Assembly (NCBI GenBank): GCA_031292035.1
Contig: JARLHX010000375.1
Coordinates: forward strand, 1-64,000
Reading direction: 5' to 3'
Source: Negativicutes bacterium
GTDB lineage: Bacteria; Bacillota_C; Negativicutes; Sporomusales_B; JARLHX01
Length of the DNA: 64,000 nt
Shown: positions 56,276 through 64,000 of the stretch, piece after piece
Layout of the letters: each line of letters begins with the position of its first letter
Numbering within the stretch: the first letter of the stretch is position 1
Translations under genes and position numbers: made by a program
The notes under the pieces: model-generated
Told to the model about the DNA's origin: nothing
Database searches by the model: none
What the model saw: only the letters and a program-made list of their open reading frames with translations

Positions 56276-56575
56276 TCAAAACTTTCCGCTTCGCGATTCG
56301 ACGATATGAACGATCTCAGCGATAAATTCACCGATGCCCGGGATATGCAATAGAATCAACCGGCGCAGCACCTCCAGCATGATCGCAAAAACCAGCGTGG
56401 CCCCCACCGCGATTCCCAATCCGCGGGCGGCACCGGCGACGAAGTTGACGAATATCAGTCGGCCCGGTCGCTGCAACAGCTCCATATAGTCGGCGATGCG
56501 AAGCGACTCAAGATGACGGACCAGCTTGTCCAGTTGAGCGTTAAGGAACTCAGCCTGTTTTGTGTCTTGTTCCAT
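56276..56575 (-). CDS. DUF5665 domain-containing membrane protein
   Basis: A 99-residue protein with a helical N-terminus (QAEFLNAQLDKLVRHLES) and a hydrophobic region (NFVAGAARGLGIAVGATLVFAIMLEVLRRLI) spanning the membrane once or twice. This layout matches the small DUF5665 family. Function is unknown. AGGAGG precedes the ATG by 8 bases. It is the first gene of a three-gene set. Confidence 0.75.
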   Translation of the reverse strand: MEQDTKQAEFLNAQLDKLVRHLESLRIADYMELLQRPGRLIFVNFVAGAARGLGIAVGATLVFAIMLEVLRRLILLHIPGIGEFIAEIVHIVESRSGKF

Positions 56576-56930
56576 ATAACATTCCTCCTAGGAAGGTATA
56601 AAATAACCAAAACAATGGTATAAAAAACAGGCCAAGATCTTATTGATAGGATACCAATAATGACACTTCGTTATTCACCCGTTATATACGATTTTTTCCA
56701 TGATACTTTTATAAACCTTATTATTTTTAACATTAGGTCAGCTTCCACTCATTTTTTCGTAAATTCTTCTAATCTAGTATTTAAGATTCAAAGGATGTAT
56801 TTTTTCGTTAATGTCTTACTGTTTTTCTGCAGGTTGTTTATTTTTCGTTCAACGTTTTGAGTAGCATCCTCACCATAAACTTGCCGGCTCAAAACGCTGT
56901 TTTTGCAACATTATCTTCTTCATCCATAAT
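56576..56930. other. AT-rich intergenic region
   Basis: About 355 bases of AT-rich sequence upstream of the DUF5665 gene. I see a small hairpin candidate (CGTTTTGAG/CTCAAAACG around 56850-56896) and a short AT-rich plus-strand reading frame that lacks a good ribosome site. No convincing gene is present; it presumably holds the DUF5665 promoter. Confidence 0.4.
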
Positions 56931-56967
56931 AAAAAACAACCTAACCATTTGGCTAGGTTGTTTTTTG
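56931..56967. terminator. bidirectional terminator after the small secreted-protein gene
   Basis: AAAAAACAACCTA...TAGGTTGTTTTTTG imperfect stem (one mismatch) with a 4-base ATTT loop and T runs on both sides. It follows the minus-strand stop at 56994 by ~27 bases. Confidence 0.8.
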
Positions 56968-56993
56968 TTTGTAACTGCCCCATTCCTTATCAA

Positions 56994-57464
56994 TCAGCGG
57001 TTAATCCAAAAATCGTTACTATGGGGATGTATATTATGCCGCCCAAGATGGATTTCATGAGTGTCAATAAGCTCTCCGTCGACATACAGATCAAAATTAA
57101 CGCGGTCACCGTCTCGCACCCGAAAATCGATTCCATCGGTATCACGAGGGTCGGTTTCGAATTGAAAGCTGATCCTGTCTCTTTCATGGTTCAGGCGTAT
57201 ACGGTCTCCGTGTTCTTCCCGTACCCCGCGAACGTCAACAAATTCGCCGTTGGTCCGGATAACACCGGTATAGACGTGTTCCCGGCTTTTACTGGCTGTG
57301 CGCAGATTCCACCCATCCCGGTCAAACCAAATGAAATAGCCCCGGGTTTCACCTGGGCGATATTCTGAGGGCCGTCCGTCCAAATATTGGGGCCACGCCA
57401 ACGCGACGCCGCTTAACATCAGTAATAAGACAATGCCGACTAGCAATACAACTGTTTTTTTCAT
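56994..57464 (-). CDS. small secreted hypothetical protein
   Basis: A 156-residue exported protein: signal peptide MKKTVVLLVGIVLLLMLSG with cleavage after ALA, then a charged, beta-rich mature part (RGYFIWFDRDGWNLRTAS, RVRDGDRVNFDLYVDGELID). I do not recognise the family; the sequence pattern suggests a beta-sandwich. AAAGGGAG lies 7-8 bases upstream of the ATG. It is flanked by terminators or T-rich hairpins, so it is probably single-gene. Confidence 0.72.
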   Translation of the reverse strand: MKKTVVLLVGIVLLLMLSGVALAWPQYLDGRPSEYRPGETRGYFIWFDRDGWNLRTASKSREHVYTGVIRTNGEFVDVRGVREEHGDRIRLNHERDRISFQFETDPRDTDGIDFRVRDGDRVNFDLYVDGELIDTHEIHLGRHNIHPHSNDFWINR

Positions 57465-57742
57465 ATTTCATCTCCCTTTATATTTGGTCTTGCCTCGAAA
57501 AAGGCAACTCAGTATCAAATCATGTTTGGCAATGTATGCCAGTAACACTTTACCATTATGCTCTCCACGTTTCAAGCGGAATTTCGTGGCGCATTAGCCT
57601 TTAGGCACTCGCGAGGGTCTTTTTTTCTGCAAAACTATCTATAGGTATTTCCATGCATCGAGGAATAATCTCGAAATTTATCATTATTATCCCCACCGTT
57701 AGGGGTGGTTATTCGGCAGAGCAGGCAATCAATACTGCTAGA
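57465..57742. other. intergenic region with a possible plus-strand structured RNA
   Basis: About 280 bases between the secreted-protein gene and selO. On the plus strand a stem ATGC-CCACG/CGTGG-GCAT is followed by GCC/GGC and CTCGCGAG near 57600-57620 and by a run of seven Ts. No open frame of interest lies here. The function is unknown; a small RNA is possible. A short CCACC/GGTGG hairpin near 57693-57708 lies just downstream of the selO stop but lacks a T-run. Confidence 0.35.
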
Positions 57743-59218
57743 TCAGGTCCCGCAAAATGTTCGGTAAGGCTGGGCCGATGCCTTGGGCAGCGTGGAATAA
57801 TCGGCCTGTTCGGGAGAGTGTTCATAGGGATTTGAAAGAACAGCAAGAAGCCGTTCCATCACGCTATAGTCTCCTTGTTTCACTGCGGCTTCCAGTGCGG
57901 CCTCAACCCGGTGATTGCGAGGGATGATCGCGGGATTGGAGCTGCGCATCAACTGATGGGCGGAAGCTTTCGTTTCTGGCTGCCTGCCCAGTCTTGCCTG
58001 CCACAGCTCATACCACTGCGCAAATTCAGCGCTGTCAAATAAGCCACTCTCCTCCCGGGTATCAAATGTTAATGCCCGAAATGTATTGGTATAGTCGGCA
58101 CGATACTGCTGCATCATACTGAGGAGGCCTTCAATGAGGGTTACATCCTGTGTTTCTTCGTTAAGCAGTCCCAGTTTTGCTCTCATTCCCGCAAACCAAT
58201 TGCCGTGATACAACCCGGCAAAACCCGAAAGTGCATCTTGGGCCAGTTTGACAGCCTGGGCCTGATCGACATGCAGCAGCGGCAACAATGTTTCAGCAAA
58301 TCGAGCCAGATTCCACCCGGCAATCGACGGTTGATTACCATAAGCATAGCGGCCTTGCCTGTCAATGGAACTAAAGACTGTTGCCGGATCATAGACATCC
58401 ATAAAGGCGCATGGACCATAATCGATGGTTTCTCCGCTGAGGGCCATGTTGTCGGTGTTCATCACCCCATGGATAAAGCCGACCAATTGCCATTTTGCGA
58501 TCAGTCCGGCCTGGCGCTTGATCACTTCCTGCAGGAGCGAAAGATGACGATTCTCATCCATTTCAACATTCGGGAAATGGCGTTTTAACGTATAATCAGC
58601 TAAAACTCGAAGATCTTCAAGCGTACTCCAGTTTGAAACATATTGAAAGGTGCCGACACGCAGATGACTGGCAGCCACTCGGGCTAAAATGGCGCCGGGC
58701 TGAACGGTTTCGCGGAGGATTGATTCACCGGTTGCTACCACCGCCAGACTGCGGGTGGTGGCAATTCCAAGGGCATGCATTGCTTCGCTGATGATGTATT
58801 CGCGTAGCATTGGCCCAATGGCCGCCCGGCCATCACCGCCACGGGAGTATGGCGTTCTGCCTGAACCCTTGAGCTGAATATCAAACCGTTCACCTGAAGG
58901 GGTAATCTGCTCGCCCATGAGCACAGCCCGACCGTCCCCCAGCATCGTAAAATGCCCGAATTGATGACCTGCATAAGCTTGAGCAATCGGCAACGCGCCT
59001 TCAGGCATCCTGTTTCCGCCAAGCACCGCTACGCCATTTTCGCTTTCAAGCTCCTGAACATTCAATCCTAGGGAGATAGCCAGGCAATGATTAAGAATAA
59101 TTAACTTTGGCGATCTCACAGGGATGGGTTTTATGCTGCTAAAAAATAAATGTGGTAAACTGGCATAACTGTTGTCTAAATTCCATCCTGCTTCTATTTT
59201 TGCCGCTTCGTTTATCAT
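57743..59218 (-). CDS. selO: protein adenylyltransferase SelO (YdiU family)
   Basis: A 491-residue pseudokinase-fold protein that transfers AMP to Ser/Thr/Tyr residues and is linked to oxidative stress. The hallmark [37 protein letters not shown], the [19 protein letters not shown] segment, the [21 protein letters not shown] block and the C-terminal YRTFCGT (Cys in place of the Sec seen in some members) are present. Start 59218 (second of two tandem ATGs) has AAGGAG 5 bases upstream. It is a single-gene unit divergent from the small plus-strand gene at 59518. Confidence 0.94.
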   Translation of the reverse strand: MINEAAKIEAGWNLDNSYASLPHLFFSSIKPIPVRSPKLIILNHCLAISLGLNVQELESENGVAVLGGNRMPEGALPIAQAYAGHQFGHFTMLGDGRAVLMGEQITPSGERFDIQLKGSGRTPYSRGGDGRAAIGPMLREYIISEAMHALGIATTRSLAVVATGESILRETVQPGAILARVAASHLRVGTFQYVSNWSTLEDLRVLADYTLKRHFPNVEMDENRHLSLLQEVIKRQAGLIAKWQLVGFIHGVMNTDNMALSGETIDYGPCAFMDVYDPATVFSSIDRQGRYAYGNQPSIAGWNLARFAETLLPLLHVDQAQAVKLAQDALSGFAGLYHGNWFAGMRAKLGLLNEETQDVTLIEGLLSMMQQYRADYTNTFRALTFDTREESGLFDSAEFAQWYELWQARLGRQPETKASAHQLMRSSNPAIIPRNHRVEAALEAAVKQGDYSVMERLLAVLSNPYEHSPEQADYSTLPKASAQPYRTFCGT

Positions 59219-59452
59219 CATATCTCCTTGTCCTCTATTTGCATCCTATTCTCTCGTTCATTAAACAAAAAACATTCGTATCATGGTAGTTATAAACCTT
59301 CTATACCAACACAAAGCCACCTCTATTAGTGTCTGCTTCTACCTAATTGTTATACCTCTTTGAACACATATGGACGCCGCCAAAGGGTTTAAACTTGAAC
59401 CGGAGTCAGAAACGCCTTGATTTTCCAAAATAGTCAAACTTAATCCATTGCC

Positions 59453-59481
59453 TTGAAAATATTCGTATTTTATATGATAAT
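59453..59481 (+). promoter_or_regulatory. predicted promoter of the 69-residue orphan gene
   Basis: TTGAAA and GATAAT boxes with a 17-base spacer, 37 bases before the ATG at 59518. The remaining ~230 bases upstream toward selO show no other clear signal. Confidence 0.55.
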
Positions 59482-59517
59482 AAACCTAAAGACAGACGCA
59501 CTTTTGGGGGGCCTAAA

Positions 59518-59727
59518 ATGAAAATAGTGGAACAAACCATCCGGATTCAAGAACGTACCAGCGATATTCAGGCAGAACACAGTACTGAGTGTCTATTCCA
59601 GGTATTTGTCAAAGGACGTCTGCAAGACCGTAATACATATTTCATCAAAGGGCAAACCATCAATTTTGGCTTCGATTGTTTGGTTCCCGGTGATTTAGTA
59701 CAGTTATTCTTTTTGATATCGAAATGA
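59518..59727 (+). CDS. hypothetical 69-residue protein
   Basis: A short soluble protein of unknown family with mixed charges and a beta-rich C-terminal half (CLFQVFVKGRL, YFIKGQTINFGFDCLVPGDLVQLFFLISK). Support comes from GGGGGG 6 bases upstream of the ATG, a well-spaced promoter and a downstream inverted repeat. It could be a small regulator or a domain fragment; no homologue is recognised. Confidence 0.55.
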   Translation: MKIVEQTIRIQERTSDIQAEHSTECLFQVFVKGRLQDRNTYFIKGQTINFGFDCLVPGDLVQLFFLISK

Positions 59728-59796
59728 TCGAATATCGCTGACTCACCTGTATCAAACTTCGTATTAGCCACAGTTGATAAAAGCAATCGAAGAACA

Positions 59797-59842
59797 GCAA
59801 ACAAGTACCCTCGCTTATCGTAGCGAGGGTACTTGTTTGCTC
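59797..59842. terminator. 20-bp perfect inverted repeat between convergent genes
   Basis: Arms 59797-59816 and 59823-59842 are exact reverse complements with a 6-base loop. It lies between the plus-strand orphan gene and the convergent molybdoenzyme gene, so it probably terminates both, although the flanking T-runs are weak. Confidence 0.65.
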
Positions 59843-59887
59843 TTTCTTATAGATATCAGCCATGCTCACCAAACTTCCCCTTTTCCA

Positions 59888-60985
59888 CTAGTGAAGTACC
59901 GGGGTACCAGGTATGGACACAGGGACTTGATGCATCATATTATTTCCATAACCTTTGGCATTCCAGCGCGAAACTCTAGGTTGCTGTTGCCCTTCAGAAT
60001 CTTCCGCTTTCGCCATGATCGAATAGTGACCGACAGAATATACTGTCCAGGTATATTCCCAAAAGGTCCATGTGTACTGTTGATGTTCTGGGCTTGTCAG
60101 CGTCGCCGTTGTCCAGTTTGTTCCGTCGTCAGTACTCACACTTACTTTTGCTATTTTCCCTTTTCCAGTCCAGGCCAATCCCTTGATAACGTGCACTCCC
60201 GGTTTTAAAACTTCGCCCTTCGATGGCCATGTAATGACCGAGTTTATTTTTATCGTTGTAACTGGAACAGCATTTTTGTAGTCATCTTCCCGTTCAAGAT
60301 AAACATAATCAACAGCCTGGAAAGGCCCTTGGAAAGAGTCGACAGATGCTGAAATTCCGGTCAGCCATTTTACATTCGCCATGGCATACCATCCGGGAAC
60401 GACAAGCCGGACAGGTGCCCCGTGTTTAAAAGGAAGTGGCTGATCATTCATCTTGAGCGCCAGAAGGCACTCAGATAGCAACTCCTTTTGAAAGGGCAGA
60501 CTCCGCTGGTAATTAAAAACCCCCGTCATATCCGGCCGCTGGCCGAAGTCGGCTCCGGTAAAGATCAGTTCTTTAACTCCGTCGCCAATACCAGCCTGAT
60601 CTAATAAATAACTTAACGAAACTCCAGTCCATTTTGCGTTGCCAACGGCACCGATACCATATTGCTCCCCTGAGACCGGCGGCTCCAAAAAGGAACGCTT
60701 ATTACCGGCACACTCAAAGGTAATATGTTTGGAAACCTGAGGCATCTTGCTTAATTGTTCATAGTTTAGAGAGAGCTGGCGGTTCACTTGACCACCGATA
60801 GTCAAAGACCAAGTTGCTAAATCTATATTGGGATATAGAAAATGGTTACGGATATAGAATAATTCGTTAGGCACAACCCAAGTATTCAAAACATTTAACG
60901 GAGTCTCCATGTTCTCCGGCTGCAACTTAGCTAAAATCAGGCCCGGTTTTCCTTCTGCCGGATTGGTAGCGGACATGACTTCCAT
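59888..60985 (-). CDS. sulfite oxidase-like molybdopterin-dependent oxidoreductase
   Basis: A 365-residue molybdenum-cofactor enzyme of the sulfite oxidase fold. The Mo-binding Cys is in KHITFECAGNKRS; the substrate-pocket region GEQYGIGAVGNAKWTGVSL follows, and the C-terminal dimerisation (Moco_dimer) domain is visible (VITWPSKGEVLKPG, VKGLAWTGKGKIAKVSVSTDDG). No signal peptide, twin-Arg or heme domain is seen, so it looks cytoplasmic and not a classic periplasmic SorA/SOR. ATG 60985 has AGGAG 9 bases upstream. It is divergent from the rubrerythrin-like gene. Confidence 0.9.
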   Translation of the reverse strand: MEVMSATNPAEGKPGLILAKLQPENMETPLNVLNTWVVPNELFYIRNHFLYPNIDLATWSLTIGGQVNRQLSLNYEQLSKMPQVSKHITFECAGNKRSFLEPPVSGEQYGIGAVGNAKWTGVSLSYLLDQAGIGDGVKELIFTGADFGQRPDMTGVFNYQRSLPFQKELLSECLLALKMNDQPLPFKHGAPVRLVVPGWYAMANVKWLTGISASVDSFQGPFQAVDYVYLEREDDYKNAVPVTTIKINSVITWPSKGEVLKPGVHVIKGLAWTGKGKIAKVSVSTDDGTNWTTATLTSPEHQQYTWTFWEYTWTVYSVGHYSIMAKAEDSEGQQQPRVSRWNAKGYGNNMMHQVPVSIPGTPVLH

Positions 60986-61147
60986 TTATACCAACTCCTA
61001 ATTTTTCTCTTAGTATTTCCTGGTGAGAGTCGGCGTATGTGACCCGTCCTCCATACAATTCATACACACAATGGAGTGCCAAAACATAAAATACTGGCAG
61101 GAACTGTCTTGGTGCTACATATTTTGTTCGAATAGAGGAGGCTCTTC

Positions 61148-61660
61148 ATGAGTTATACAACCATATATGGTCAGCCGCAAGGGATCCCATATCATTTTAC
61201 GAACAAAATACGGGAGGCAATGATCGGCGAAATTATCGCCATCAATGGTTATGCCGAGCATATTGCCAATTCGAATATGGTCGAAATCAATACCGCCTGG
61301 AAAGGGATTATGGGCGATGAAAAAAAACACTATGGCATGCTTCTTACGCTACTGCGCAAATATGATCCTGATCAATATGCAAAATTCCAGGAAGATAAGG
61401 GCGTGAAATATGGTCCTAAAGATCCTATGCAGCCATACAAAGCCAACTACGACAAGCAGATCATCCTAAATAATATCCGGCAGGACATAAAAGGGGAACT
61501 GGAAGCGATCATTCTCTATGAACAAGAATTGGCTGATATTCCTTGTGACGATATCCGTCATGTATTGTATTTAGTAGCGCGTGAAGAAAAAGGTCATGTC
61601 GAATATTTGACCCAATTACTGTTAAAATATGACGTCGATAACTATGATTCCCTTGAATAG
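61148..61660 (+). CDS. rubrerythrin / ferritin-like di-iron protein
   Basis: A 170-residue four-helix ferritin-like protein without the C-terminal rubredoxin domain of full rubrerythrin. Each half has a Glu ligand and an ExxH: E28 and E58-xx-H61, then E117/E119 and E147-xx-H150. This supports a di-iron or oxygen/peroxide-handling role. AGAGGAGG lies 6 bases before the ATG. It is divergent from the sulfite-oxidase-like gene, a pairing that suits redox or stress responses. Confidence 0.9.
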   Translation: MSYTTIYGQPQGIPYHFTNKIREAMIGEIIAINGYAEHIANSNMVEINTAWKGIMGDEKKHYGMLLTLLRKYDPDQYAKFQEDKGVKYGPKDPMQPYKANYDKQIILNNIRQDIKGELEAIILYEQELADIPCDDIRHVLYLVAREEKGHVEYLTQLLLKYDVDNYDSLE

Positions 61661-61700
61661 AACCTAGCGCTGATGAAAAGAGGAACTATACTGCTCAATT

Positions 61701-61737
61701 CAAAAAGCCCGGAAACAAAATCTGTTTCCGGGCTTAA
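61701..61737. terminator. terminator between rubrerythrin and beta-barrel genes
   Basis: A 13-bp stem (61705-61717 with 61723-61735), loop AAAATC-type, followed by a T-rich run on the minus strand. It lies between convergent stops and probably serves both. Confidence 0.85.
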
Positions 61738-61778
61738 ATATTTGAATCTATTTTCTTAATTGCCTAAATTCCCCGCAA

Positions 61779-62378
61779 TTACAACTTCCAAGTCAATCCG
61801 AGACTGATACAGCGCAGGTTCAGCTTGTCATCATACTGATGAATTTTTTCTACCGTAAGGTGCCGATATACCGTGGAAACTTCCCAGCCCGGCTGCAACT
61901 GATAGGAAAAACCAAACTCAATATTCGTAACATTTTCTCCCCCGCCCATATTGGCAAAAAATGTCGTGCGTTCATTTAATTTTTTCGTCCCAATAACGCC
62001 ACCCTGCACTACGTTTTTATGCAATGAAGTTCCATTACCACTTCCGCTGGTTGTAGAATAGCCGCCATAAATCTGCCAGTTGTCGTCAATCTTGCGAAAA
62101 GCGTTCATTTCCCTATTAATGGCTTTATAATTATATAAATTGTGGTGGGGATCATAACCTGCCTGCCGGAAATTCAAGGCCCAGTCATTTCCCAGGCCAG
62201 TTGTTACGCCATAGCTATAACTATTATTTAAGCCCTCAAAGGTATGAATATTGTAGGAGACATCCACCGCAGTCGAACCCTTGGAGAAATCGGTCAAAGG
62301 ACTCGCCGCGCACAGATAGGGAAACGTCAAAATTATAATTGCCATGATTCCAATGCTAGTCGCCATTTTTTTCAACAT
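61779..62378 (-). CDS. probable outer-membrane beta-barrel protein
   Basis: A 199-residue exported protein: signal peptide MLKKMATSIGIMAIIILTFPYLCAASP, then a mature part made of alternating hydrophobic/polar strands rich in Gly and aromatic residues (DVSYNIHTFEG, YSYGVTTGLGNDWALNF, FGFSYQLQPGWEVSTVYRHL), ending in LGLTWKL, a barrel-like end. It would suit a diderm outer membrane. ATG 62378 is set by AAGGTGA 6 bases upstream; the frame extends upstream to 62663, where it overlaps cca, and that part is not signal-like. Family unknown. Confidence 0.7.
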   Translation of the reverse strand: MLKKMATSIGIMAIIILTFPYLCAASPLTDFSKGSTAVDVSYNIHTFEGLNNSYSYGVTTGLGNDWALNFRQAGYDPHHNLYNYKAINREMNAFRKIDDNWQIYGGYSTTSGSGNGTSLHKNVVQGGVIGTKKLNERTTFFANMGGGENVTNIEFGFSYQLQPGWEVSTVYRHLTVEKIHQYDDKLNLRCISLGLTWKL

Positions 62379-62539
62379 CCATCTCACCTTTGCTGTCATC
62401 TTCTTTTCCACCAGCTTGCCCCCAGAATGCCACGTCATGCAAGCACCGCCTACTATTTCTTTGCTACTATTCTTGATTCGGCAATGTTTTCCTGCGTCAC
62501 TTTGCCAATTTGCAATAACGCAGCCTCTACCCGCACAGC

Positions 62540-63673
62540 TTACAGTACTTTCGAAATAGCTTCGATATGTTTTTGTCGCAGCCACAGGCTGATATCTTTT
62601 CCTTTCAATTCCTTCGGAACGACTGCATCTGACAAGGAAGTCATCACGGTTTTGAGCGGGCAAAGTGCCGGCAGATTCAATCCCACAGCCTCAGCAATAA
62701 CATCAAATTCCTCGATGCTCAGTGAACCACGCCGTAAATTATCAACTGCAGCAACCACCGTCGCAGGACTGACGAGCGCCAACAATGCCGCCGTTTTACC
62801 GACAGCTATTGCAGCATCAAGCCAGTCACCAGGCAAAGTCATCCGGTCATTCCATTGAGCCAATTCCTTGCTCTCCAGTACTAAGCCCAAAGCGGCAAAC
62901 CTAACCTTAGGCTTTGAAGTAACTTTTGCAACTGCATCAAGGATGACCATGGTCTTTTCAAAGTCTTCTGCCGACAAGTTCGCTATTTCAGCAAAGGTGG
63001 TCTGCAACAAATGGGCATCTGCCAAAACCCTAAAAAACTTCGCCGGCGCCGGGGACTCCACCAAAACCTTTGCCATCTCGGCTAACATCCGCTCCGCCGG
63101 CTCATTGGCAAGCTCATCGACAACCGTAGCTGCCAGGACTAAGGTGTCGTTTTCTATCGCAAAACCCATTCGGGCGGCCTGACCGGCAAGTCTCAAGGCT
63201 CGCATCGGGTCCTCCGAAAAATGCTGACTGGTGGCTCTAAGGATGGCGTCTTTGATATCCCGGATCCCGTTGAAAGGGTCGATAATTTCTCCTGTCAAAC
63301 TATCTATCGCAATAGAATTTATCGTTGTGTCACGCCGCAGAAGATCTTCCTCTATCGTTACCTTCGGCTTGGAGGATACTTTGAACCCTTTATGACCGCT
63401 GCCGACTTTTCGCTCTGTCCTCGCAAAAGCAACTTCGCACTTTACGCCATCGATCAACAGGCGAAAAACCGGAAACGATTTACCATACTCCTCCACATCA
63501 GGGAAGAGTGTTTTAAAATTTTTCTTAACCATACCGACAACACAAAAATCAATGTCTTTTGGCGTCACTCCCATAAAGCTGTCACGAACACATCCACCCA
63601 CTCTATAAACGCGGCCGCCATTCGCTGCGATGGTCTCGGCAAAAACCCGCTCAGTTAGCACGCTATCATTCAT
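62540..63673 (-). CDS. cca: CCA tRNA nucleotidyltransferase
   Basis: A 377-residue enzyme of the class II nucleotidyltransferase family that adds or repairs the 3' CCA of tRNA. The nucleotidyltransferase site is VGGCVRDSFMG with KDIDFCVVG, followed by RRDTTINSIAID, DPFNGIRDIKDAILRAT and the EDPMRALRLAGQAARMGF region. The C-terminal half lacks an obvious HD phosphohydrolase domain. A class I/poly(A) polymerase distinction is not resolvable, but its length suits CCA-adding. The ATG is at 63673. It is upstream of the beta-barrel gene in the same direction. Confidence 0.93.
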   Translation of the reverse strand: MNDSVLTERVFAETIAANGGRVYRVGGCVRDSFMGVTPKDIDFCVVGMVKKNFKTLFPDVEEYGKSFPVFRLLIDGVKCEVAFARTERKVGSGHKGFKVSSKPKVTIEEDLLRRDTTINSIAIDSLTGEIIDPFNGIRDIKDAILRATSQHFSEDPMRALRLAGQAARMGFAIENDTLVLAATVVDELANEPAERMLAEMAKVLVESPAPAKFFRVLADAHLLQTTFAEIANLSAEDFEKTMVILDAVAKVTSKPKVRFAALGLVLESKELAQWNDRMTLPGDWLDAAIAVGKTAALLALVSPATVVAAVDNLRRGSLSIEEFDVIAEAVGLNLPALCPLKTVMTSLSDAVVPKELKGKDISLWLRQKHIEAISKVL

Positions 63674-63811
63674 GATACATCACCCGCTCCTTGCCTGGCA
63701 GAATATCTCCTATTTAAAACTCCCTCTATTCATCTTAACCGGAAAACGGCAAAAATGCATCTTTTTGTCTTTTTCAGGCCTAAAGACCCTCCCGCTTCCG
63801 TCGTACAAAAC

Positions 63812-63836
63812 GCAGAAGGCCCTTTGGGGCTTCTGC
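63812..63836. repeat. hairpin upstream of cca
   Basis: GCAGAAG/CTTCTGC with an inner CCC/GGG pair and a one-base bulge. On the minus strand it is followed by GTTTTG, 140 bases ahead of cca, so it could be a leader hairpin; a terminator role is not proven. Confidence 0.4.
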
Positions 63837-63973
63837 AAAAATGGTGTCCGTACTCTATTCTGCGAGTCTGGCTGAATAAGGTTGCATTAAAATTTAAAAC
63901 ACCGTTGTTTGTGATATACTTGATGTACACGATAAGCGATTTATCGAACCATGGAGAAAAGGAGGCATTTCAC

Positions 63974-64000
63974 ATGGGAGATAAAAGCCCTAAGAATAAA
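63974..64000 (+). CDS. small lysine-rich protein, start only
   Basis: Nine codons (MGDKSPKNK) are in the window before the edge. AAAAGGAGG lies 7 bases ahead of the ATG. The opening matches a very short Lys-rich protein common in Firmicutes, but the rest is not visible, so this is a cautious call. Confidence 0.6.

Noticed and set aside
56660..56860. A 66-codon plus-strand frame in the AT-rich gap
   Set aside because: Phe/Ile-rich composition from AT bias, no ribosome site and no recognisable domain.
62379..62663. Longer N-terminal extension of the beta-barrel protein
   Set aside because: It would overlap cca and places a non-signal-like stretch ahead of a good signal peptide with its own ribosome site.

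Overview
This window looks like chromosomal backbone DNA from a spore-former-related, diderm member of the Firmicutes, most likely Negativicutes (Sporomusa/Pelosinus-like). That placement is inference. It rests on the meso-DAP branch through DapL, a YteA-type TraR/DksA protein, RemA (DUF370), the PrkC/Stp pair, FMN and SAM-I riboswitches, strong AGGAGG ribosome binding sites, and a probable outer-membrane beta-barrel protein near the right end. No rRNA, tRNA, CRISPR array, prophage or insertion sequence was seen. Most genes lie on the minus strand, so transcription runs mainly from high to low coordinates.

Left part (1-16.5 kb): the 5' part of psd, a WecG/TagA glycosyltransferase, a class A PBP whose start abuts a 23-bp perfect palindrome, and guaB. 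Then comes a more accessory stretch: an amidohydrolase convergent with a lone PglX-like adenine methyltransferase, a fixC-fixX pair without fixAB, a tautomerase, two orphan proteins, a TVP38/VTT membrane protein, recG and a DUF1858 protein.

Centre (16.5-46.4 kb): rpmB and hslO, then ribD-ribE-ribBA-ribH behind an FMN riboswitch. Upstream is a division and signalling operon, fhaA-fhaB-stp-ftsW-pbp-prkC-rsgA-rpe, in which FHA proteins, a PP2C phosphatase and a PASTA kinase flank FtsW and its transpeptidase. The transpeptidase reading frame carries an in-frame TAA 33 codons before its natural end. Next are DUF362, then priA-def-fmt-DUF116-rsmB-rlmN, metK behind a SAM-I riboswitch, and yicC-remA-gmk-rpoZ-coaBC. 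dapF-dapL supply lysine and peptidoglycan precursor.

Right part (46.4-64 kb): a Ca2+-type P-ATPase divergent from rqcH, then pyrR-rluD-lspA, mgsA, a ferredoxin, a second VTT protein, a DUF5665-nitroreductase-YteA cluster, a small secreted protein, selO, a short orphan gene, a sulfite-oxidase-like molybdoenzyme, a rubrerythrin-like protein, the beta-barrel candidate, cca, and the start of a small protein at the right edge.

The window is mainly housekeeping and I found no clear new multi-gene system. The best leads are the interrupted PBP frame, the palindrome at the class A PBP start, three genes whose stop codons lie inside their own terminator hairpins, the lone PglX-like enzyme, and several unassigned intergenic RNA structures.
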